64,000 nt of DNA, from assembly GCA_019468145.1 (NCBI GenBank), contig JAHXDM010000002.1, forward strand, positions 1-64,000, given 5' to 3'. The stretch comes from Rickettsia endosymbiont of Bradysia coprophila. Lineage in GTDB: Bacteria; Pseudomonadota; Alphaproteobacteria; Rickettsiales; Rickettsiaceae. Positions 10,981 through 21,607 of this stretch are shown here, piece by piece. The number at the start of each line of letters is the position of its first letter. The first letter of the stretch is position 1. The notes under the pieces are model-generated. The model saw only the letters and a list, made by a program, of their open reading frames with translations, did no database searches and had not been told where the DNA came from. The position numbers and the translations under genes were made by a program.

Positions 10981-12368
10981 GGGTACAGCTATTGAATAAT
11001 GTTAACTAAGATATCAAGATGTCGCTTAAGGCATTTTGGTTAATCATGTTCCAAAATTGATTCCACCTTCCTTTTGTTTGAACAAGAGATCTAATGGAAA
11101 TAACTATTTTGGCACCTTGAGTTCGCCACTGCATTGCTGATTTACATAATCTTTGCTTGATCAGCGTCTTGCAAGCCGCTTCCGTCACACCAGAACCTAT
11201 AGGAAAATTTTGTGCTGTGTAATTACTATAATTCATACGTTCTAATTGATTAGTAAAATAGCTCACCGCTTTACTCAAATTGTCCTTTATTGCTGGTGAT
11301 ATTTTTTTATTTCCTTCATTTTTTTTCACTTGTTCCTTCATCGTGTCTAAAAGCTCTGCAGCCGCATTGTTTTCATGCTTTAATTTATGACAAGCATTAC
11401 TCAACCATTCCTTTCTTCTCCCTTCATCACTAAAAAATGAATATGAACTTTTTGCTAAATATTCGCTAGCATGATAAAAATCTAGAATATGATATTGTGT
11501 ATTCAGTTCTAAAAATTTCCAATTATTACTTGCGCCATCAGCAATGCCAATATAATTTGCTGTAGGATATTTTTGTTTGATTTTATTAACCTCTCCTTGT
11601 AAACGAGCTATAAATAACCCTTTACCATATTCAGGAGACGCTCCAATATATATTGTATGCAATCTTTCGCTTTGCGCATCGTACAAAGAGATATTACCTG
11701 TCATAGCTTCACGATAACCTTGTTCTTTCATTAAAATACATGTGCCATCTAAACTAATACCTATACTGGTAACCGGTTCTACAATCTTGGGAATAGCATA
11801 TTCCCAATCTTCTTCTGTCGCTAAAGCTATAGATCCTATATAATCAGCAACCTTTTGGATATATCCTCTCGAACAACTCCTAGAATGATTCTCTGCAAAA
11901 TCTTCACTGACATCTTTCGCACTTAAAGATGCATATTTATACGAAATCATTTTGGCAAATTTTGGTGTAGAATGAATAATTATACGCCCTTTCTCATCAA
12001 CTGGACAAAACGTCTTGCCTCCTTTCGAGCTCTGATATACATGTCGCATTATCTCAACAGTACCATAGGGTGTCTCATACTCTTTTTTCACTTTGCCCTT
12101 TGAAGACATTCTGACACTACCAATATTAATTATCGCACCAGTTGCATCAAACTTACTTAGGGCTTCTTTAGTTGCAATGCACCCAACCTCATTTACTCCT
12201 TTCTGTATCGCATCTTCCATTTCAAGCATAGAGCCATCCAATTTTAATGTAATTTGTATTGTGATTTCTTCTCCGTTCCGTGTTATTATTTCTGCCATAG
12301 CTTAATTCCAATTATTTACTAAAATCTCACCATAGCATAATTTAAAACATTATTCAATAGCTGTACCC
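10981..12368 (-). mobile_element. ISKra4-like insertion sequence, intact, inside traD
   Basis: The element is 1388 bp. Both ends begin GGGTACAGCTATTGAATAAT when read inward, giving a terminal inverted repeat of at least 22 bp. It is flanked by the 8-bp target duplication CTTTCTTG (10973-10980 and 12369-12376). It carries one transposase gene. Confidence 0.93.
11006..12298 (-). CDS. ISKra4-family-like transposase
   Basis: The protein has 430 residues. The C-terminal block PIGSGVTEAACKTLIKQRL, followed by CKSAMQWRTQGA, is the hallmark of ISKra4-type transposases. A putative catalytic Asp lies in IGIADGASNNW and another in GISLDGTCI, with a Glu in GSGVTEAACK. It is nearly identical to the copy at 49222-50514, differing by one residue (Phe versus Leu in SSYSxFSDEG). 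Confidence 0.88.
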   Translation of the reverse strand: MAEIITRNGEEITIQITLKLDGSMLEMEDAIQKGVNEVGCIATKEALSKFDATGAIINIGSVRMSSKGKVKKEYETPYGTVEIMRHVYQSSKGGKTFCPVDEKGRIIIHSTPKFAKMISYKYASLSAKDVSEDFAENHSRSCSRGYIQKVADYIGSIALATEEDWEYAIPKIVEPVTSIGISLDGTCILMKEQGYREAMTGNISLYDAQSERLHTIYIGASPEYGKGLFIARLQGEVNKIKQKYPTANYIGIADGASNNWKFLELNTQYHILDFYHASEYLAKSSYSFFSDEGRRKEWLSNACHKLKHENNAAAELLDTMKEQVKKNEGNKKISPAIKDNLSKAVSYFTNQLERMNYSNYTAQNFPIGSGVTEAACKTLIKQRLCKSAMQWRTQGAKIVISIRSLVQTKGRWNQFWNMINQNALSDILIS

Positions 12369-13897
12369 CTTTCTTGGGTCTCTAACGTTTCTTGTTCGCC
12401 TAGCATTAAAGCAGATCTGTGGGCGGTTTGTTGATCGCTAACTCGGAAGATGAATTTGCTGTTAAACAAGTCTAGCATAGAAGCAGCTCCGGCAAGGCCG
12501 TAGATTTCTTCTAGTTGGTAGATATTCTGTAGGCCTGCAACAAAGCAGCCGCCATATTTACGGCTTTCCGCTAAGGCAGTTGGTAGAGATGGGATTTTTT
12601 GCAACGCTGGCAGTTCGTCGATAATAAACCACATATTGTTATTATTTTTGTGAGTAGACCTATCCATAAGAGCTTTAATTGCGATGCTGATCCAGGCAGA
12701 GATTAGAGGCCGCAGCGTAACTCGTTGATTGGGCGTAGCTGTTATAAATAACCAGCCTTTCTCTTGTGGGCCCGTAAACCACTTTCTAATACTAAAATTA
12801 CCTTTTGGCTGTAAATGCTTTAAAACGGCAATATTTTTCCCAACAGTCGCTTGAATACCAGCTGAAGTTTCCGGGGCACTGCTGCTGACAATACCAGCCA
12901 CTGCAGTGCCTGCAAAAATTTTAGCAAAAGCTTTATTATCTGAATAAATGATTGTATTAACCAGTTTTGCGATATCTTTGCTATTCTTATATAGTTGTAA
13001 AGCTTCGGACAGTACCAACTCGGCATTTTTTGCAAAAAAATTATCTGCTTTATGGTTATAGCTACTAAAACTACTCGCTATGTCATCAAAGTCAGAAATT
13101 GCATGACAATCATTCCACGGAAGCCAATGTTGGGTGTTTTCTTCAAAAGGATTCAGCAATTTATCTATTTTAGAATCAAAGAACCTATCAACAAAAGTGC
13201 CTGTTAAATCAACAATAATAGCACGTTCTTTTTGTGCTCTAATCTGCGGTAACAACTCATTAAGCATATTAGTCTTACCGGTACCAGTGGTTCCTGTAAG
13301 AAGAAGATGTTGTCTTTCACTGCCCTTTACTAGAGGTAGTCCAGCAAACTTGATATTTGAAGCGTTTTTAACCCTTTGCAGCATTTTCGCTAACACTTCG
13401 GATTCGACAAAATCCATTCCTCTAATTTTACTTGCCACTATTGATTTTTTCCCATGAAAGTAGCAAAATATTACTGCAGCTATTGTTCCGGAAGCAAAAA
13501 CTATAAGTGTTTCCCACCAAGCTGTATGCAATAAAAACTGTGCTAATAGATTGATATTTTTTCCATGATTTGTTACATACCAGAATTTATAAATAAATTC
13601 TTCGGCATGACGGTAAACCCAATCTTGCTGTTCAAGATAATAAAACTTGATCCCTATCTGCTTAACAGGATAAAAATGCTCACCGATAATTAGTTTTAAT
13701 TGTACGTATCTTTCAATTATAAAATAATATAAACTAACTAAATATAATTTCTGTGATATTCTCCACATTAACCACAATAAAGCTAACAACAACCCAACTA
13801 CAAAAACATTACTACTTCCCTGCCCAAACATTCGAAACTGATGCGCTACAACTTGTGAACCTCGAGTGAAACTATTTTGCTTTTGGGAAGAATTCAT
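12369..13897 (-). pseudogene. traD: traD (F-type coupling protein), 5' part interrupted by ISKra4-like element
   Basis: TraD is the inner-membrane ATPase that hands the relaxosome to the type IV secretion channel. Two hydrophobic segments lie near residues 31-60 and 127-146. Walker A, GTTGTGKT, is at about residues 202-209, and Walker B is FIIDELPAL in the C-terminal half. Native sequence breaks at LGEQETLETQE; the last residues of the ORF (RGTAIE) come from the insertion. It is the last gene of the transfer cluster here, following a 66-codon ORF. Without the IS it would be intact. Confidence 0.92.
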
Positions 13898-13909
13898 GCT
13901 TATTTATTG

Positions 13910-14110
13910 TTAAATATCAGGTAATTTACTCTTTTTAGTTATAGGAGCAGTGTTGCGACAATTGCCTAATTTAGATAATTCTGTAAGTGTACCAGATTTT
14001 TTGGTAACAGCCTTTACTGATTTATAACCGCTAGCAACGATAATTTTTTTAAGTTGTTCTAAAAATTCTTTATATTCGGTAGTATCGGTAGTGTTTATAT
14101 CTTTATCCAT
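13910..14110 (-). CDS. Small hypothetical protein between the TPR gene and traD
   Basis: The protein has 66 residues, is Lys/Thr-rich and has no membrane segment. The central stretch LKKIIVASGYKSVKAVTKKSG could be amphipathic helix. It ends 12 bp before traD starts and is on the same strand, so it could be translated with traD. It is not recognised. It has no obvious overlap with another gene, which supports it weakly. Confidence 0.45.
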   Translation of the reverse strand: MDKDINTTDTTEYKEFLEQLKKIIVASGYKSVKAVTKKSGTLTELSKLGNCRNTAPITKKSKLPDI

Positions 14111-14209
14111 AATGCTTTTAATTTATTGAAGTTCTAGCTTGTGTTATTATAGTGATTTTAGCCATTTACATGGCCATATACGCACAGTTAATTTATTACT
14201 AGATCACAA

Positions 14210-15292
14210 TTAGTTTGACAATAATTTAGCTTTATTGAGCAATTCTGTAGCTTCTTTGACTTTTCCCAGTTTTTGCAATACTTTAGCTTTTTCTTGATAA
14301 CTTTCAGCAAGATCAGGTTTGTATTTTATTGCCAAATCAAAATTTTCTATAGCTGCTTGGTATTTGTCTAATGCTGCTAAAGAGCAGCCTTTTTTTAAAT
14401 ACGCTTCTGTCGCATCAGGCATATATTTGATTACTAAATCAAAGTTTTCAATAGATTCTTGGTATTTTTTTAACTCTAATAAAGATAGCCCTTTTCCAAA
14501 ATATGCTTTTACATAATCAGGTTGGTATTTAATTGTTAAATTAAAATTTTTAATAGCTTCTTGATAGTTTCCCAACTTTTCAAATGCTACAGCTTTGTTA
14601 TAATAACTTTCAGCAGAATTAGGTTTATATTTAATTACCAAATTAAAATTTTCTATAGCGTCTACATATTCACCTAATTTTTCTAAAGCTACTCCTTTAC
14701 CAAAATATGCTTTTATAAAATTTGGTTTATATTTAATAGCTAAATCATAGTTTTCGATAGCTTTCTCATATTGACCTAACTGTGCTAAAGCAAAACCTTT
14801 ATTACTATAGCTTTCAATATAATTAGGTTTATATTTAATTGCTAGATCATAATTTTCTATAGCATCTTGATATTTTCCTAATTTTATTAAAGATCCTCCT
14901 TTGTTATAATATGCCAGTACATAATCGGATTGATATTTAATTGCTAGATCATAATTTTCTATAGCTTCCTGATATTTTCCTAATTGTGCTAAAGAGAATC
15001 CTTTGTCATTGTAGGCTTCTACATAATCGGATTGATATTTAATTGCTAGATCATAATTTTCTATAGCATCTTGGTATTTTCCTAATTTTTCAAATGCTGC
15101 TCCTTTGTTATGGTATGCTTTTGCAGCATGAAGTTTAGAATTATTAGTTAAATCACCATCTTTAAGATCTTCTTGCCACACTCTATGTTTATGGTTCAGC
15201 TCTTTATCTGGCAGTTCTTGTGCATTTGCAACAGCTATATTGAATAATAGCAATGGTAGAATAGTAACAATTAGCTTTCTTCTGGTTTTCAT
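14210..15292 (-). CDS. Exported TPR protein with nine tandem repeats
   Basis: The protein has 360 residues. The N-terminus is a clear Sec signal peptide (KTRRK, then a hydrophobic core, with a likely cut after VANA). From about residue 58 there are nine consecutive 34-residue TPR units of the form KAYxNKGxxLxxLGKYQDAI followed by ENYDLAIKYxPDY. The first three are almost identical at DNA level (102-bp period), implying recent unit duplication. TPR arrays bind other proteins; export suggests a periplasmic or secreted scaffold. It sits inside the tra cluster between traG and traD, where RAGEs often carry cargo. No enzymatic domain is seen. Confidence 0.85.
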   Translation of the reverse strand: MKTRRKLIVTILPLLLFNIAVANAQELPDKELNHKHRVWQEDLKDGDLTNNSKLHAAKAYHNKGAAFEKLGKYQDAIENYDLAIKYQSDYVEAYNDKGFSLAQLGKYQEAIENYDLAIKYQSDYVLAYYNKGGSLIKLGKYQDAIENYDLAIKYKPNYIESYSNKGFALAQLGQYEKAIENYDLAIKYKPNFIKAYFGKGVALEKLGEYVDAIENFNLVIKYKPNSAESYYNKAVAFEKLGNYQEAIKNFNLTIKYQPDYVKAYFGKGLSLLELKKYQESIENFDLVIKYMPDATEAYLKKGCSLAALDKYQAAIENFDLAIKYKPDLAESYQEKAKVLQKLGKVKEATELLNKAKLLSN

Positions 15293-15332
15293 CCACTAAC
15301 CTTTATTTATTTTTAGTATATTTATTTGAGTA

Positions 15333-16580
15333 TTAATTTCCATTATCTTGTTTGTTGCTTGATGGTAAAATGATACTTCTTTTTTTGAGAGAATCTTGAG
15401 TAATATTCATATTATCTACTATTTGTCCAGCAGTTCTAACGATTGTTGAACTACTGGTTTGATCAAATTGCTTTTTTAATTTGTTACTATCATCCTTGAT
15501 ATTAACAGTCGTAATTTCCAGATCTACTGCTTTTCCTCTTTCGGCACTGGATAATTGTGTATCAAGTATTTCATCTACATTATGACTATACAATTTTTTT
15601 CCTTTATTTAAATCAGATTTTACTGATTCCGCTAATGGTTTTGATATATCTGTGCTGTGTGTAACAATATCTTGCTCCTGCAACCTATTACTTGATTCTA
15701 GGTAGTTGGTTTTTAGATCATCTTGTGTTGCCAGTGGTATATCGTGAATAGTGGAGTCAATAGTTTGTAGTTCTTTAATTTCAATCTGATTATCGTTCCA
15801 GTTACTTGAGGGTAATGAATTATTGATCCCAACTACTTCTTGTGCAACTTGCATAGCTTCATGATTATGAGTACTTGCCCATCTAGCAGCTTGTTCTTTG
15901 CTGGTAATTCCTGGTATATTTTTAGCAATAATTGCTTGTAATACCGGTTCATTCATATTGTGGTCGATAGTAGCAGAATGGCTATCAACATAATGCCTTT
16001 GATTGGTTAATTGTTGCATGGTTTGGGCTGTTTTAGCTATTTCTCTGCCAACTGATTGTTGTTCATTCCAGGTACTACTTAAATCTTTACCTAATGATTT
16101 CACTTCATCACTGGTAGTACTAATACGACTATCTTTTTGAGCAGATTTTACCTTTTCTAAGGCATCATTATAAGCTTTTTGTTGGGTTGTGGACGTATCT
16201 TTGCTGAAAGTTTTATTATCAGTACTACTTACTCCTGTACCTATATTTGCGGCTCCTAATTTTATCCCTAAATTCACATTGCTATTAGTAGCAGTTTCTT
16301 TTCTCTCTCCACTACCGTAATTTTCATTAAGAGATTGTCCTTGTAAAATAGATTCTTTGATTGCTTGATTTTCACTAAATGAACAACCTTTAATCATTGA
16401 GTCACTTTGGGCCCATTTTAAGGCCAGACTCTCGGATTGTCTTTGTTCTTGGGAGTGAAGCATACTTGATCTATTAGTTAATGACCCCATGTTACTTTGG
16501 GCCGTCATAAATTGGCTTTGCAAACTATCTGACCAAAGTTGGGAAGATCGGAAATTAGTTACTAAAGAATCTAGTGATTC
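15333..16580 (-). pseudogene. traG: traG, 3' (C-terminal) part, separated by IS5 element
   Basis: This is the C-terminal half of F-type TraG, the part linked to entry exclusion and mating-pair stabilisation. It is hydrophilic and rich in Ser, Asn and Gln, with predicted coiled-coil segments, as in F TraG. Native sequence begins ESLDSLVTNFRSS. The upstream 20 residues of the ORF (to 16643) are read out of the IS5 end. Joined with 17488-18862 and 20072-20268, it gives 939 codons, close to the F TraG length. Confidence 0.88.
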
Positions 16581-16583
16581 AGT

Positions 16584-17487
16584 AGACTTCTTGCATAACC
16601 TAGGATATAGGATAAAATGATAAGATTTCAGGAATTTTATCATATGAGATATGAAGAACTTAAAAAGTTTGGAGAAGAAGAATTTAGACGTTTAACAGGG
16701 GTTAAGAAGAATACTTTTGCAAGAATGACTATTATTTTAGAAGAAGCAGAAACAAAGAAGAAAAGATTTGGGGGCAAACCAAACCATTTAAGTATAGAAG
16801 AGAGGTTATTGATGGCCCTAGAATATATAAGGGAATATAGAACATATTTTCATATATCAGCTTCATATGGAATATCTGAAAGTAGTTGTTATCGGAATAT
16901 AAAATGGGTAGAAGATACTTTAATTAAGCATCCGGATTTTGCTTTTCCTGGTAAGAAAGCTTTAGTTAAAAGTGATATGACGTATGAAACCATTCTAATT
17001 GATGCCACAGAAAGTCCTATCCAGCGTCCAAAAAAAGACAAAAACGCTACTATTCAGGTAAGAAGAAAAGACATACTTTAAAAACTCAGCTGGTAGTAGA
17101 CAAAAAGACAAAACAAATAATATGTACAAATTATGCAAATGGTAAACGACATGATTTTAGGTTATTTAAGGAATCCAAAATTAATATCCATCCTGATACT
17201 AATGTAATTACCGATACTGGATATCAAGGGTTACAAAAGATTCATGCTAAATCTGAGTTACCAAAAAAGAAGACTAAAAAAAATCCATTAACAAAACAAG
17301 ATAAGAAAAATAACCAAAAACTGGCAAGTACCAGGGCCCTGAATGAAAATGTTATCGGCATGCTAAAACGTTTTAAAATTATTGCTGATAAATATCGAAA
17401 TCGACGTAAAAGATTTGCTCTAAGATTTAATTTAATCGCTGGTTTATATAATTGGGAACTAAATTATTAGGGTTATGCAAGAGGTCT
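16584..17487 (+). mobile_element. IS5-family element, intact, in traG, with 3-bp duplication AGT
   Basis: This is the reference copy, 904 bp. The ends AGACTTCTTGCATAACC and (reversed) AGACCTCTTGCATAACC are 17-bp inverted repeats with one mismatch. AGT is repeated at 16581-16583 and 17488-17490, and the traG frame is restored when the element and one AGT are removed. It carries two overlapping reading frames joined by a slippery A7. Confidence 0.93.
16617..17470 (+). CDS. IS5-family transposase made by -1 frameshift (ORFA 16617-17081)
   Basis: ORFA encodes 154 residues with an N-terminal HTH-like region and the first catalytic Asp (ILIDATESPIQRPK, about D129). An A7 run at 17030-17036 is followed by an ORFB in the -1 frame encoding YYSGKKKRHTLKTQLVVD, TDTGYQG (second Asp) and ALNENVIGMLKRF (Glu), ending with TAG at 17468-17470. 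The fused product is about 284 residues. All full-length copies in the window keep the A7, so it is a programmed site and not damage. This copy has Phe instead of Leu in DFAFPGKK. Confidence 0.85.
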
Positions 17488-18862
17488 AGTAATAAATTGT
17501 TTGCCGCTATCGCTGTTGGTAACCCGCATACCTCCATCGTCAATTATTCCAGCTCCCATTTGCAGTGATGGTGCAAGATTTTGCTGGGCGATGGTACGGT
17601 TACCGATATTATAATTATCCATAGAAATATTATTATCTGCAATATTAGCTCCTATACCGCTGGCAACTGCAACTGGTGAGAATTGGCTGGCCAGCGTTGT
17701 AGTAGCATGGGCGCAGGCTTTGAGTACTGCCCATGATAGCATTGGTACCGAGGCGGCTAGCATCTGGAAGGTAGAGTAAGTGTGTAGTAACATTTCCGAG
17801 AAACTACCTTGCGATAGGATATTGAGGCCTACTGCTCCAAGGGAAGTGGATTTTCCAGCCAAGCTGATCATCCCTAAACAATGGATGATAGTAAAGAATA
17901 CTGGCCAGCTGGCAACCCAAATTATCATCAGTAACCAGGTTTTAAGGATATTGAAGCCCGAAGGCAGCATCGACATCGGGAAAACTATAAACATCATGCA
18001 GATCACCAAAGCAAAGAATACTGACTGCAGGATTGGCATAATATTGGCAGCCATTTCTCCTGCTACTAAATAAGAGAATGATTGTTGGAATAAGCCTCGG
18101 GTAGCGTTCATACTGACTAATTGGGGGTAAATTCTGGTTAAAGAGAATTTCTCCCGCCAATCGTCATAAGATTCCCGATTAGCGTTAAGTAACATTGCTT
18201 GTTTCATCCATTGGTGAATATCTGTTTGTTCTTTCTTTAAATATTTTAAGGTATCAGAAGTCATAGTTTTTAGTCGCATATTCAGCATTTCAGGCCTATC
18301 AGATTGTACCCCAATAGCCGAGGCAAATTTGGTTAGTAATCCGTCATGTAGTTCTTTATGGATAGCTGCTTTGATCAACGGGGTAGCTTGCCGGCAGGTT
18401 TTAAAGGAAATCCCAGAGTTACTGGACCCTCGATAATAAATACCAAAATTATTCGGCATATTCTGCTCGATAAAGCTAATGATATCATTAGTTTGTTGGG
18501 CTTCTGCTTTTTTGCCTAAGATATTACCAATAATATAAGGTTTCATGAAACATTGCCTTAAGAATTCCTTGCTATTCGTTAAAGTTACTGGGTCTTGAAT
18601 TTGGATATCTCTAATTTTACCCACTGCCTTTGCCCCAAACATAATACCAGTTTTTCTAGAATTTAAACCTTCATCAGGTGGCAGCAAGTGTTTCTCTAAC
18701 ATTTCCGATAGAGAGTAGCTGATTCTGGACGATACCGAACTAAAAAAAGCTACCCCGGCAGGAATATTATCAATTTTTACAGGGGCGCTCATTGACACCT
18801 CATCTTTTAGCCAGACAGTTGCTTTTGGGCTAAATAAAAAAATAAAGATAAAAAATGACGGA
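17488..18862 (-). pseudogene. traG: traG, middle part (TraG N-terminal domain), flanked by two insertions
   Basis: This part contains the conserved TraG_N region with several membrane segments (around the LVICMMFIVFPMSMLPSGF region and the segments after it). It follows SPKATVWLKDEVSMSAP. The 7-bp duplication AAGAACC marks IS481 on one side and AGT marks IS5 on the other. Both insertions are clean, so the protein was intact until these two events. Confidence 0.9.
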
Positions 18863-18869
18863 AAGAACC

Positions 18870-20071
18870 TGTAGAAGTCAAGATTTGATCTTACAGACAC
18901 TATAAATTTTGCACCTGATTGTCAGTTAAATTTTGACTGTCAGATATATATTCAAGGTACAAGATTTCATTATTCTTTTCAACAGCTAATTTTTTACTAT
19001 CTTGAAAAGTTTGCATAGGGGTTTTACCATAACAATATTTTCCTGAATGTGGCCTTTCATGATTGTAATACTCTAACCAAATATCAAGATCTAGCTGTAA
19101 ATCTTCAAGGGATGTATAAATCTTTTTTCGCATAGCTGTATCAAAGAATTCCTGTTTCATAGTTTTGTTAAAACGCTCACACATACCATTGGTTTGAGGC
19201 GAGTAAGCGCGAGTAACAGTATGTTCTATACCTTCGATGCTTAAGAATAACTCAAAAGCATGATGCTCTATATTGCCTTTATATTCGCTCCCCCGATCAG
19301 TAAGGATACGTAAGATAGGTATCCCTTGGTCCTCATACCATGGTAATATCCGGTCATTGAGCATATCAGCACTCGTCAGCGCTGTTTTCTCAGTATATAG
19401 TTTAGCATCTGCTACTCTGGTATAGCTGTCGATAAAGACCTGAGAATAAACCTTACCTATACCTTTAAAATTGCCAACATAATATGTATCCTGGCACCCT
19501 AAATAACCTGGATGCTGCGTTTCTATCTCACCATGGGCTTCTTTCTCATTACGACGCTTCTCTAATACTTGTAACTGGGCTTCGGTAAGAACAATACCAT
19601 CTTGAGCCATCTTAGCTTCTAATGCTTTAAGCCTTTTATTGATATTGTTTAAATCATTACGCAACCAAATTGATCTTACCCCACCAGGTGATACAAGAAC
19701 ACCTGTCTTCTTAAGCTCATTTGATACTCTCAGTTGCCCATATGCTGGATATTCTACAGCCATATCCACAACTGCTTTCTCCACACGTGGATCTACTCTA
19801 TTAGCTATTATGGGCTTCTTCCGACTTATTTCGTATAGGGCTTCTTCTCCTCCAGTTTCATATAATTCTTGAAATCTATAGTAACTATCTCTACTATATC
19901 CCATAGCCTTACATGCTGCTGATACATTGCCTAAACTCTTTGCTAGCCCTAATAACCCTAGTTTGGGCTTTATTATTTTTTGATTTAAGTTCATTGTGAC
20001 CTTCCATTTTTTTATCTGTATTTTTTATACATTATTTTTATTAAATGTAAGATCAAATGTCAACTAATACA
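18870..20071 (-). mobile_element. IS481-family element, intact, in traG, with 7-bp duplication
   Basis: This is a full 1202-bp copy. AAGAACC is present at 18863-18869 and 20072-20078. It interrupts traG after GWF near residue 65; removing it restores GIFAFGWFFPSFFIF in frame. Confidence 0.94.
18900..19994 (-). CDS. IS481-family transposase, intact
   Basis: It is identical in sequence to the transposase at 5673-6767 and is oriented with the host gene traG. Confidence 0.93.
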   Translation of the reverse strand: MNLNQKIIKPKLGLLGLAKSLGNVSAACKAMGYSRDSYYRFQELYETGGEEALYEISRKKPIIANRVDPRVEKAVVDMAVEYPAYGQLRVSNELKKTGVLVSPGGVRSIWLRNDLNNINKRLKALEAKMAQDGIVLTEAQLQVLEKRRNEKEAHGEIETQHPGYLGCQDTYYVGNFKGIGKVYSQVFIDSYTRVADAKLYTEKTALTSADMLNDRILPWYEDQGIPILRILTDRGSEYKGNIEHHAFELFLSIEGIEHTVTRAYSPQTNGMCERFNKTMKQEFFDTAMRKKIYTSLEDLQLDLDIWLEYYNHERPHSGKYCYGKTPMQTFQDSKKLAVEKNNEILYLEYISDSQNLTDNQVQNL

Positions 20072-20268
20072 AAGAACCATCCAAAAGCAAATATCCCAAT
20101 ATTTCCCTTGAAAATTGCCCTGGTTCCAGCCCAGATACCGCCTATGGTTAAAGCAAACTTCCCTACGGGCGTAAAATACTCGCTATCTGAGGCAAACACC
20201 CTACCGATGCCGTTAAAAATCTGCCATAATATATCGCCACCACCAAAAGTATGTATTACGTAGTCCAT
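20072..20268 (-). pseudogene. traG: traG, 5' part
   Basis: The start codon of traG is at 20268, two bases after the traH stop. It encodes MDYVIHTFGGGDILWQIFNG and then a hydrophobic segment (FALTIGGIWAGTRAIF), matching the N-terminus of F-type TraG. It is cut by IS481 after about 65 residues. The ORF ends artificially in the IS (VLVDI). Confidence 0.88.
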
Positions 20269-20269
20269 A

Positions 20270-21607
20270 TTAGCTCCGTTCTTTAGCCATAATATGTTGC
20301 TCTATTAATCGTGCTCTTCTATCGATCTGATCAGCATTAGTCAGCATTGTGCTCCATTTTTCAGTAGCAAAAATCTGCACTCGATCTAAGGCTTTTAAAT
20401 AAGCAACTAAATGTTGATCAGAGACCTGTTTAGCTTTTAAGGTTGTTACAGCTTTGCGTACTTCAGAAATTACTTCTTTTAAATGTTGCAGTAAACTATA
20501 GCTGGCAATTAATTCTGAGGAACTATCTAAAATAGTAACTCCGGAAATAGCTTCTAACGTAATATAATCATAAATAGGGAATGCTTCTCCTATCGATGAG
20601 AGGAAAGCTATATCTAGATTGTTAAATTCATTGTTGCTAGCTAGTTTACTTTTTAATTCATCCAATTTTGTTTTAGCCTTACCTTGATAAGATTGATCAG
20701 GCGTTATACTGATATTCCTTCTTAAGCTAGGGTTTAAACAACTGCTATTATCACAAGCATAACTTGATGCAGATTCCCCTCCCTTAAGATAAGTAATCCA
20801 GCTTTTCTCATCTTTAGCCAGTGAGTCAAAAAAATAGACATTCTTGTCTTTCACAATGATAGTACCAGTCATTGACATTATAGACTGCCGCATATCCATC
20901 GGAATACCAGCTTTTTCTGCTGCTTTAGTAAAAATATTATAATCTCCCAGCATCAGCTCTGGATCTTTATTCTGTAGCTTTTGCAATGCGTCTTTCTGTT
21001 CCAGGTCATTCCGGCATTTTTTACCAGCTGAGAAATAATCCATCCCCGACTGAGATTGTAAATCTTTGCAAACTGATTCACGCATCGCCGAATCTTTTGG
21101 CAGCACGGAGGCAAATAGGGATTTGGTCATTTCGCAGTCACCTTTGGCAAATTGATTTAATTCCATCGCTAAATTCCGTAAATCTTTTAAAGCATTCTCA
21201 ATTTGTGGGGCGAATGTTTTTAACCCCAGTGAAAATGCATAGGCTTGAGCTTGCGAGCCTATATTTTTCATCAGTTGCACCAATTCCTCACCGGAGATAA
21301 TCGAAAAACTTCCCAAATAGGCATCTATGCCGCTACAGCTCATTGTTAAAGATGGCGCTGTCATGGAAACGGGATTAAACGATGTTTTGCTAGTGCGCAT
21401 CGATAAGCCCCAGGCAGCATAATAACCCGCTGCTTGGTCTTGGTATGATCCTGGTTTAGTGACATTGGTGCTCATCCCTTGAAAGACATCATTGATGTTC
21501 CATGCAAAAGCAGTGGAGAATTGCAGCAATAAACCTACTATCACTACTATACTTAAAATTATGCTACCACTAAGAGATAAACTAATATTTTTTTGCATTA
21601 TTGTCAC
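20270..21607 (-). CDS. traH: Conjugal transfer protein TraH
   Basis: The protein has 445 residues, with an N-terminal signal peptide or anchor (SGSIILSIVVIVGLLLQF, with cleavage likely after FA). TraH is a periplasmic/outer-membrane-associated F-type pilus assembly protein. The diagnostic stretch is SCSGIDAYLGSFSIISGEEL, then AQAYAFSLGLKTFAPQIENA; C-terminal coiled coils follow. The length fits the family (about 450). The start overlaps the traF stop by 4 bp, so translation is coupled. It appears intact. Confidence 0.93.
   Translation of the reverse strand: MTIMQKNISLSLSGSIILSIVVIVGLLLQFSTAFAWNINDVFQGMSTNVTKPGSYQDQAAGYYAAWGLSMRTSKTSFNPVSMTAPSLTMSCSGIDAYLGSFSIISGEELVQLMKNIGSQAQAYAFSLGLKTFAPQIENALKDLRNLAMELNQFAKGDCEMTKSLFASVLPKDSAMRESVCKDLQSQSGMDYFSAGKKCRNDLEQKDALQKLQNKDPELMLGDYNIFTKAAEKAGIPMDMRQSIMSMTGTIIVKDKNVYFFDSLAKDEKSWITYLKGGESASSYACDNSSCLNPSLRRNISITPDQSYQGKAKTKLDELKSKLASNNEFNNLDIAFLSSIGEAFPIYDYITLEAISGVTILDSSSELIASYSLLQHLKEVISEVRKAVTTLKAKQVSDQHLVAYLKALDRVQIFATEKWSTMLTNADQIDRRARLIEQHIMAKERS

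Noticed and set aside
12093-12305. 70-codon ORF antisense to the ISKra4-like transposase start (also 49215 and 60895)
   Set aside because: It is an antisense shadow of a conserved coding region.
14210-15292. The tandem repeats as a CRISPR array
   Set aside because: The 102-bp period is coding and matches TPR units. There are no spacers, and no cas genes occur in the window.
17030-17036. A7 run in the IS5 transposase as a disabling mutation
   Set aside because: All full-length copies have it, and the downstream frame carries the remaining catalytic residues, so it is a programmed frameshift site.
16583-17488. Two-base TA target duplication for the IS5-family element
   Set aside because: TA fits several copies, but only a 3-bp duplication (AGT, ATT, AAT) restores the 1202-bp length of the interrupted IS481 at 55550-57658 and keeps the NB-ARC/TPR frame open.
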